A stretch of 64,000 nucleotides of DNA from Paramarasmius palmivorus (Eukaryota > Basidiomycota > Agaricomycetes > Agaricales > Marasmiaceae), in assembly GCA_037176845.1 (NCBI GenBank), contig JAYKXP010000003.1, positions 372,001 to 436,000 on the forward strand, written 5' to 3'. Below are positions 50,001 through 58,077 of this stretch, in pieces; the first letter of the stretch is position 1; the number at the start of each line of letters is the position of its first letter. Made by a program: the position numbers and the translations under genes. The notes under the pieces are model-generated. The model saw nothing but the letters and a program-made list of their open reading frames with translations. It was not told where the DNA came from and ran no database searches.

Positions 50001-50152
50001 GTGGAGGGACAGATAACCAAGCCGTACAACGAGCAGCGCAGCAGAAACAAAAGGCCATGAGGCAATGGGAAAAGGCTCGAACCACCAGCGAAAATGCTCG
50101 ACAAGGGGGGATGGGGTCTGGAAGCGTCGCTGTGGAAATGTATGAGATCTAG
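47076..50152 (+). CDS. Transposase-like protein of a multicopy basidiomycete family
   Basis: A large gene with several introns. N-terminal part: a Cys motif CRGCKKCPF and PEREVFEATLGLFATFRDRG. Middle: YLTALFNEDG, RLVMQEMKDHPCDSKFIVYE and CPYILVVCRYPHTHPPP, a Cys/His-bearing stretch, then FVDLHVSFNNRDHLQSLI. Core: LTSARHIQSDIAFKRVVHW, then after an intron LSWTVDHHAGQGKG, then LRLCVAHYYRKIQ, then FALPAL..CWEKSF read as FAFPALCWEKSFIPAPVW and TSNIVESSHWD. The Asp..Asp..C-x2-H..Glu spacing recalls the DDE core of MULE-like transposases; that is inference. I recall this family as abundant in mushroom genomes. The tail (from about 49860) is a coiled coil, ending VEMYEI. The first splice (near 47822) does not keep frame by any simple GT/AG I could find, so a frameshift or a missed small exon is possible. 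Confidence 0.6.
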
Positions 50153-51745
50153 GAAGCTGTGGAAGTGTGGAATGCCCTTTTTTTCTTGGTAGAAAGCACT
50201 GTCACGAGCGCCTCGGACACAGCCTCGGACATAGAAGACGCCTCGGACATTCCGGTCCAATATCAACTACCAACATCTCGATATTTATGAATACCTCTCC
50301 CGACAGTCATACGCTGCTGGTCCAGTACTTTATTGCCTATCATCACCGCAAGTTGAATGAGTGGGCTCAGTGCTGCGAATGTGAGGGAAAGGCAATAGTA
50401 AGGACGATGCCTCGGACACCCGGACAATACTTCCGCCTGTCAAAGCATTCCATTTCAATTTTGGGTAGACTACCCCAATTCTCGACACCGGTGGTGGATA
50501 ATTAACCAATTGAAAAAACTCTCCAGGTGGTACGACTCGGTAACACGATTACCGTCGCGATTTCCAGACCTCGCGACAGTATTCTCAAAGTGATCTCCTG
50601 TCACCCTAAACGAAATCGAATGCATCGCTGACACGCGTAGAATTCGAATACATCGCTGACCTGCCTCGAGGTTGTCGATGTGCCTCTGAGGACTGGAAGA
50701 ATCCAACCAAAATGGCGGTAATTAAAGTTCTCTAATTTTCTTTCAGGTTTCCCCAACGGACTGTATTGCTCTAGTTGACTCTGTGTGGAATACAAGGTCC
50801 AACCAAAGCTGGGACGTTGGCATAAAGGAAGGGTCAATATTCTCACCAACTCAGAATCCACCCACTTCAGTTCTTCTGCGACTTTGCCTCAAACGTCATC
50901 GACTTCAAAGTTCATAATGTCTCCTCCATCTGGAACCTGATATTTCTCAAATAGTACGGCCCTTTCTATATAGTCAGAATAGAGCGATAGTCTGGATAGT
51001 AGCACATGCGCACCTTATTACGGAGGTATTGCAGGACTGGGTTTTCGTTGGAAATTCATCTGACTATATAGTGCTATATAGACGAGGTGTAACTCCGTGT
51101 CAGAAACGGTCGATTTGCCGAGAGGTGTTATGGTCGGTACTTCAAAGTTCTCTGTACATTCTCCTGCAGTACCCTTGTTAGTTTATTGTATGTATAAAAG
51201 CTGCCCGACGTACGAGTCACACATGCACTCCTTTTTCCCTCGTCCACTTAAGGTCCACTCCCAAGGCGCCGCCTGTTGTCGGATAGTGTCGTAGCATATA
51301 TATCAAGTAGATCGAAGTTGAATACTGTAATAACCTCTAGTAGACAATCTGAACGAATGATCATACAACTTCCATACAATTATCAGATACGTTGAATGAT
51401 TCTAAGGCCTGGGGGAATGCTAGCAATCGAGGGGATGGACGATTTCATGGCGTGCGGACGCGAAAAGCTGTTGGCCAATCAAGGCGCTCGGAGCAGGGCA
51501 AAATGAGGAAATCGATGCCGTACCACCGGCTTGATTCGGTTCCACGACGTACTATATAGTCTGCGATAGTCGCAGATAGTTGCACCACTCCCTCTGATAG
51601 TTAGGGGGCGAATATATAGAGCCCAGGTGAGCTATCTGGTCTATACGACTATTTCCACTATATAGGACCATATAGTGTTTGGACGAGTTCCAGATGTCCA
51701 ACCACACCACCCTTCGTCCCCGGACTCTCGCTCACTCCTGAACAG
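50153..51745. other. 1.6-kb spacer with GCCTCGGACA cluster and TATAG palindromes
   Basis: No supported gene. Four GCCTCGGACA copies start at 50210, 50222, 50240 and 50409. From 50960 to 51690 a run of CTATATAG and ACTATATAGT words appears (near 50967, 51065, 51075, 51551, 51657 and 51670), with a perfect hairpin CTGCGA-TAG-TCGCAG at 51561-51575. The right part should be the promoter of the next gene. Confidence 0.55.
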
Positions 51746-52527
51746 ATGGCGGCATTAATCCAATTCGCCCAAGCCTTCATGGGTAAGTTCTTCCGTGAAT
51801 ATTTGAACGTCCACAATGCTGATGAACCACCTCAACATTATAGGCAATGTCGCCACCAGTACCAACGGCCTCGGGAACGTAAACGCTCGAGGTGCCTCTG
51901 ACATGCCTGCTGTCAGCGGCGCCTCTGGTAACGCCGGCGCCTCTGACCTCCCGAGCGGCGGTGTTAATCTCGGAGGTCCACCTCTTGACGTTGCAACTCA
52001 AGCTGGAGGAGGGGGAGGAGGAGGGGGCGTTGCTGTGGCTGGTCTCTCCGCCGTTGCTGCAGGGCCTGGAACCTCTGTCGCAGGCGCAAAACACCATGAC
52101 GGTATGATACAGTTTCCTGTCCACTATTAACTCAAGCTCACCTTTACTTATGAATGTTTCTAAGGTCCCCGTTGCGTCCATTGTGGACGAGCCAATCCTT
52201 TGGACCTTCCCGAAGCCCGTATGCGTTGGTATTCTATCTATTGCGGGCGTATGGTCGGATGGTGTCTCGGCTTGTAAGTTTTTTTCAGGCAAACAATTTG
52301 ATACGTGACTAATACCAAGCAATAGGGAGCGTGCCACACAACTAGTCCTGGGCGTAAGCGGACAGAGTTACGAATTTTTTTGGAACCAGGCTGACGCCAG
52401 GAAGGCGTATGAAGATAAGCGTAACGCTCGCCAGACTATGGTGAATGGTAACCCCGCAGAGAACATTATCTTGACCTTGGGACCCGGTGAAGGTCGTCTC
52501 TTTACCCGTGTTGACGAGACCGCGTAG
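51746..52527 (+). CDS. Small protein with RNase H1-N/viroplasmin-like domain
   Basis: Exons start MAALIQFAQAFM (51746), then a Gly/Ala/Ser-rich low-complexity exon with GASDMPAVSGASGNAGASDL, then GPRCVHCGRANPLDL (one CxxC), MRWYSIYCGRMVGWCLGL, and a last exon ERATQLVLGVSGQSYEFFWN with ADARKAYEDKR. The pattern W-Y-x-V-x-x-G-R-x-x-G ... V-x-G-x-S-x-x-x-Y-x-x-F ... A-x-x-x-Y fits the small domain that lets RNase H1 hold RNA:DNA hybrids. No catalytic RNase H part is present. The frame upstream of the ATG would add FVPGLSLTPEQ, but reaching the Met at 51694 needs a one-base frame change, so the internal start is used. Two YGCCTCTGAC words are part of the coding sequence. Confidence 0.6.
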
Positions 52528-53046
52528 ATATTTTTATCCATATCATGGTCTGTTTTGACTTGCATAGTTGTCCAAAAATATGTTCGAAAGTTTGTATTGA
52601 TAATGTAGATCAATACCGTCTCTGTTTATCTTGACTTTCATAGTTGTAGTGTGGCTGTTAAAAATGTGTCCGAAAATTTGTATTGATTGGTTGCAAAAAA
52701 TATACTTGAAGTGGTGTTGAATCGGGTGTAATAATCACTGCCAGTGCCTCTTACCATGTGAATCGCCTCTGACAAAGGCTTGTGATGCGAAACGCCTCTG
52801 ACATGACACGTTTCGCGCGACATCCCGAATATATTTTCACCGGTGTCAATACAGCACTATATATTCATAAAATGTAATATCTGAGCATGGGATGAATACC
52901 CTGACTGACTCCCTTGTTGGCAAACTAGCGAGGAAAATACGGGAACACGAAAATATGGGGTGTCAGAGGCGAGACGCGTTTGGATGACGTTTGATTGATC
53001 CGAGGGGTATTACGGCAAATGTACACGTCTTTTCTTCACCACCACC
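52528..53046. other. Spacer with direct repeat and three motif copies
   Basis: 519 bp. A direct repeat lies at 52555-52602 and 52631-52688 (TTGACTT.CATAGTTGT .. AAAATTTGTATTGAT type). YGCCTCTGACA words start at 52765, 52794 and (reverse) 52961. The right end is the JmjC gene's promoter. No gene seen. Confidence 0.5.
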
Positions 53047-55437
53047 ATGTCGAGCCTACTTCAGGTTTATGAACGCTTTCGCGACGATCCATTGGAAATA
53101 CTCCCCCAGGATGGCGAATCAGAAGAAGAGTGGCTGGACAGAATCAATCCGGATGGAGAACCCCTTCACCCCGCCAGCCTTCGGTACTTTCGAACTCATC
53201 CCTCTCAGCGTCCAGAGCCCATGACAGAAGACGCATGGAGGCGAGGTTTTCATAGTAACTATCGGAACCTAATATCGAAACAGAAACGGTATCTTGTACC
53301 TCTGTCAGGGAATTCCGTCATACTGAAAGCCGATACAGAAGTCCAGACCGGGTCAAAGAACAAAATCGCATTAACCAGGCCAACTCCAGGTACGTATATA
53401 ATGGAGTCATTCTCAGCCCTGTCTCTTAACTTGGATTATGTAGAGCCCGAAGGAAAGATGGTAACATCCCAAAGCTATCCTCGAAAGACAAGCCGAAGAG
53501 GTCGAAAACTACGCGTACCGTAAAGGCATTGAAGTGCAAGGCAACGGAGGTTATCGGTAACACAGCCAGTACATCCCCATCCATCATCACAACATCACTC
53601 TCAGAGGCTCGCCAGATCTTACGCCTGGACCTATATGCATTTCGCCATAAGTTGGTCCCCCACACAGCGGAGTCTATTTGTTGGATCGGAGATAAAGGTT
53701 CGGAGGTGTATATGTGTTTGCCGCAGATAGAGGACGAGGAAGGCAAAAATGTGGTCAAGCCGGTGAGTGGTTCGTCATCATTAACCTACCTTTACACTGA
53801 CCAGATATACAGGTTGGGGATTACATTCGGCATCTGAGCCAAACACCGTTCGTCGAACAGTCGGGGAAGAGAGTATTACGTTTGGAATCATCGCAGCTCC
53901 CGGCAAATGAAGAGGATCTCTTGCCTATAATCCGAGAGGCATTGGGCCGTAACCAGATGGTACACCTGGTCGGTTTTCGCAAGCACGCGGTACAGCCCTT
54001 CGACCTTTCAAACACTCCAGTCCTCAATGCAGCGTTCCTCGGTGCTCGTCATATCTCCCCTTTGAGGCCGGCATCGATTCATTGTACGAATCTACCTACT
54101 ATATCTCTGCCTATGTGCTAACCAACACTCAGCCCTCAAGGAGACCACTGCGTACCAGTTGGGATTGGGTAAAGGACAAGGACGTGTTAGAGATGAAAGG
54201 GTGCAAGATTTCATGGACAGGATGCGCTTATGGCAGCGGATAGAGTGTATTCTGGCCATTTCGATGACAGGGATGACATTTGGTCACCCCGTAGAGTAAG
54301 TCTTTGAAGTGCCTCTGACACATCAGACGCCTCTGACAATCAAATCACAGTCAGTTGAATGACGTCATCGCCGCTTGCAGGAACCTCGTTTACGAGGAAG
54401 TGAACGACCATGCCAAACACGCTATATCTCATGCTACATGGGGTTTGTTACACCACGCGTGCTACTTTTCGTTCAACCATCATGACGCCGGAGGGGAGTT
54501 GGCCGCAACTGCAGTTGAACACGGATTCAAAATATGGACTGGGTATTTTCCATCTGACGACACCCCACGAAGTACTCAGATGTCACAAGTGAAGCATTTA
54601 TGCTCCGAACCTTTAGAGAGCGATTTTGGCGACAGTGGCATAGAGACCGTTACAATTCTCCTCCAGCCAGGCGATGTTCAGTAAGTGTTTGCATCGTCAT
54701 TTGCCTTCTGACTGAAAAATCACACTCGATTAGTTTGCAACCTCCCGGACTGGTTCATTCCGTATATACTCCACTGCCTTGTTTCATGCTAGGGTCCAGT
54801 TGGTGGATGTATGATTCCTTGCATCTGACGGAAACGTCACGGCGGATTGATGGGCGAAACGGGGATCTGGTTACCAACCAGGATTTTGATGAGGAGATCA
54901 TTTTCACCCAGCTTGTGGCGTTGCTCTTTGGCATGAGAGTTGTACGTACTCTCAATCCTACATATTGTAAGCCTCCTTCATCTACCGATATGGTGCTTTG
55001 AGGTATTGACTTGAATGGTATTAGGTTTCTACCAGATTCCCATCCTGGCACTGTGCGCTATGATCTTGGATCCCCAGACGTACGTCTCGAGCTCCAGTAA
55101 GCTAACCAAGGTCAAGGGAATTCGGCCTGCAGAGATGATCCCCCTACAATCTTCTTATTTGGACGCATCACGGGCAGCACTTGCACTAACCAAGTACATT
55201 GAACCATCTGTGACGACAGCGGTGGAGTTTCCCCAAGTTGCTGATCCGCCGGAGTGGACCAAAGGTATCAAGGAAATACGTCGCTATCTTGACTCAATAA
55301 GAAGTGTTCGTTTTGGGTGTCAGGATGTGGGGGAGGCCATTCGTGCACGGCTAGATCAGAGGCGAGTGTGTGATCGAGGCCGAGTGCTGGATCCTGAGAC
55401 GTTGGACAAAGTTCTTGAGGCTATGGAAGTGGTATAG
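53047..55437 (+). CDS. JmjC-type Fe(II)/2-oxoglutarate oxygenase-like protein
   Basis: About seven exons. The N-terminus MSSLLQVYERFRDDPLEILP is acidic; a basic middle segment (KDGNIPKLSSKDKPKRSKTT) needs the AG acceptor inside GTAGAG near 53443. Next come VGDYIRHLSQTPFVEQSGKR and NQMVHLVGFRKHAVQPFD. The oxygenase core has HACYFSFNHHDAGGELAATA (Fe-binding H-x-D), GFKIWTGYFP (a Lys that may hold 2-oxoglutarate), TILLQPGDV and LQPPGLVHSVYTPLPCFMLG (the distal His). The C-terminal helical part ends LDKVLEAMEVV at 55437. A histone or nucleic-acid demethylase or hydroxylase role is possible; the substrate is unknown. The intron 54299-54352 carries two YGCCTCTGACA words. Confidence 0.75.
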
Positions 55438-55516
55438 AGCTGTTTCCTGTATTTGTTTGTCGGGTTAAGAGACGTGAGATGTGTACTGTAGGCTGCGCTA
55501 TTCATGGATATCTCAG

Positions 55517-55790
55517 CAGGATATACGGTAGCCATGATTATGGCTTTGTGGCTAACTTGAACACCAATCATGTAGGATATACGGATGTCAGAGGCGCTAA
55601 TAAATACTGAATACCTGTCAGAGGCGCCCTTACACAGATAATTCTTAGACGGAAAGGTAGCCACAGCGAGGAATTCGTGTTCAAACTTCAATGATAAAGA
55701 CATTAACATTTTAAACATGGCAAACGTATACTCTACATAATTGGTGTTCAAACCGCAAAGCCATAATCATGGCTACCGTATATCCTACAG
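55517..55790. mobile_element. Foldback/MITE-like inverted repeat
   Basis: The left arm, about 55518-55575 (GGATATACGGTAGCCATGATTATGG and on), is matched with few mismatches by the complement of about 55734-55788. The arms are about 55 bases and the loop about 160. Two TGTCAGAGGC words (55586, 55616) lie just inside the left arm. There is no coding potential inside. A clear target-site duplication could not be fixed. Confidence 0.65.
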
Positions 55791-55974
55791 CGATAAGATA
55801 TTGACGCGTCTGACGGATCGCCTCTGACACCCAAGAAGTTTTGCCTCACGTGCGGCTTAGCTGGCCTGTCGCTTATATAACATGGTTCGATTTTGCAGTC
55901 CTTTTTTCTCCAACCACAACGTCCTGTGCTATCCTGTGCTTTTTCGTTGTTTTGTGTCCTCTCTGCTCGTAATC

Positions 55975-57252
55975 ATGGTGTCCCGATCACAACGTAAGTT
56001 CCCCGACATGATCGCTCGTATGTTATTACCCTAATTTGTCAATCACTCGGCTATCATAACAGAAAACTCCCCGTCAAAGGAAGCCCGATTGCAAGCTATC
56101 CGTGAGGCGCTTGAAGCATCACAGGAAGCGACGCAAAACCACCAAGGTATGTACAGCGACACCATCGGGTGATAAAGGAGGTCCTAATTGTCTTATCTTC
56201 AGCTTTGAGTGAGGCCGAGGTTAAGATGGAGCGAGCCAACGCAGAATGGGAGGATGCCGAAGCAAACCTCACCAATTGTTTGGATCAGATGACATTGTCA
56301 GCTGACAAGTATTCAGCGTCAGTGGGTGCGTGTCCAGGAGCTCATTGCGTACCAGTATAGATCTGACTTATTCAATAGCGGCGGTTCGCAACATCTATGG
56401 AGTTACTCCTCATGGCAACGTGTCGACTCAAGCGGATCATCCCCGCACCCCTAATCGTCAGCATACGAGGAGCGCTGTCGAATCTCCCCGTACACGCACT
56501 CCTCGCACTCCTCGCACCAACTCTAACCCCAATAACACTCCCAGAGCGAATGCTGGTACTAACAACCCTGAACCTGCTTCAACCCCCACTCCAGCCCCTG
56601 CGCCTGATGTATTCCAAGATGGATCACCCCTTCCCAACCCCGGTGGTCTTTATCGATCCTATCGCCAAGTCAGGGGCAAAGGTCTCGAAGCGACTTACGT
56701 CGGCAGTTCATTCCCTGCGTATCTTGTCTACGTTGGTCCTAACAAGGAGCACCGTTTGTTCTATTCTTGGTAAGAAGCACATGTACCAATCACTTCGCGC
56801 AAATCTGACTTTTATCACAGGGAGACCATTCTACAGATTGGTGTTGAAGGGGCGAAAGAGTGGCTCGCGGGTGCCAAGATGACGTATTACAAGGGCTTCA
56901 CATCGTCTGAGCGTGCTCGGCAGTACTTCCGAGAATGTGAAGAGACTGGGGTTTTTGACGCGCTCAAAGTCGAGCCGCGGCAAAGGGGCGGTACCCTCTA
57001 CTACATTGTCTCTCGGGGTGTTAAGCCAGGGGTCTACTCCACCAAGTGAGTGGTTTTTTGACCATGCCCTGCACTCGCGCTAATTTTATTTGGGGTTTGA
57101 CTAGACATGAACTAATCCGTGACGGTCTGCAGTGGCGTGGAGGCCAGGTCACTGTATGGGATGGTGAAGAGGAAGGCGCAATGCACCTCTTGAACCATTG
57201 GCGTGCCGAACACAAGGTGGGGTGTTACACGCCGTTGGGTGGGCCTCCTTAG
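55975..57252 (+). CDS. Protein with two RNase H1-N/viroplasmin-like domains
   Basis: Exons start MVSRSQQ (55975), then NSPSKEARLQAIREALEASQ (coiled coil), LSEAEVKMERANAEWEDAEA, then a Pro/Thr/Asn-rich linker (TPRTPRTNSNPNNTPRA). Domain 1: FPAYLVYVGPNKEHRLFYSW, ETILQIGVEGAKEWLAGAKM, TYYKGFTSSERARQYFRE. Domain 2: GTLYYIVSRGVKPGVYSTKH, LIRDGLQWRGGQVTVWDGEE, EGAMHLLNHW. Each has the Y-x-V-x-x-G ... G-V/L-Y/F ... A-x-x-x-F/L order of the RNA:DNA-hybrid-binding fold. No nuclease domain follows; stop at 57250-57252. It shares the fold with the gene at 51746, on the other side of the JmjC gene and in the same direction, which suggests related roles. Confidence 0.6.
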
Positions 57253-58077
57253 TTACTTCTGGTATGGAGTTTGTGTCTTGTTGCCTTGTAGAACTTGTTG
57301 CCTTGTAGAACTTATTGTTTTGTACCCCCGGGTTTTCTCGTAGAATTTGTTGTGTTGTACGTTTGTCTGCAATGAACGATTGCCCTGTTTGATAATAGCA
57401 CTTTCCTGTTTGTGTGGAAAATGTGTAAGAGGCGCCCGACATTGATTTGTTTCTTGTCAGAGGCGATCCGCCTGTGAAGTGATACCTCCGGGCGTGCTTA
57501 TCCCAACGTCTGCTCTATTCAAATCAATCCTTCTGGAAACAAAACATAACTGAAAGAATGTAACTGAAAGAACGTTAATCAATGGCATTCAGTTGATGTC
57601 AACTAATGTCAGAGGCGCTGACCTGTTTCGTGTCAGCCTTGTAAGGTGATACCTCCAGGCCTGCCTGTCACAACGCCAGCTCAAATACATCTTTCTGAAA
57701 CGAAACATAGGTGAAAGATCGTCCATGAATGGTACTCTCGGTTTATCTTGGCAGTGGTGTCGATGTCAGCAAGTGTCAGAGGCGCCTGCCCATCGACTGG
57801 ATATATTTATCAATACGTGCTCACTCCCAGTTTTAAATAAAACAAATTGTTTATACTGTTGAAAGGTGAACTAATATACAGGCGTAACAAAGATATATAT
57901 CTACACTGAAGATGAATTATAGATACTGCAGTCCTTCAAGAAATACGGCATCAGCACTAAACGGCGGGCTCAAGAAACTCAACTATGCTATCGCGGGCGT
58001 CAAAAGTCCAAGAAATACAAGATACATAACAATCTTTCAGCCATTCGGAGGCTTCTGGATAGGACACGTAGATGTCC
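57253..58077. other. Spacer with tandem and direct repeats
   Basis: 825 bp with no gene. Near 57284-57350 a 20-base unit (TTGCCTTGTAGAACTTGTTG type) repeats two to four times with decay. At 57443-57560 and 57615-57720 lies a direct repeat of about 110 bases with GTGATACCTCC and GAAAC.AAACATA..TGAAAGA. TGTCAGAGGCG words start at 57455, 57607 and 57774. This is the 3' side of two convergent genes. Confidence 0.55.

Noticed and set aside
47076..50152. Calling this gene a KDZ transposase
   Set aside because: The Cys-rich and core motifs I associate with KDZ elements are not seen; only a looser DDE/MULE-like pattern is.
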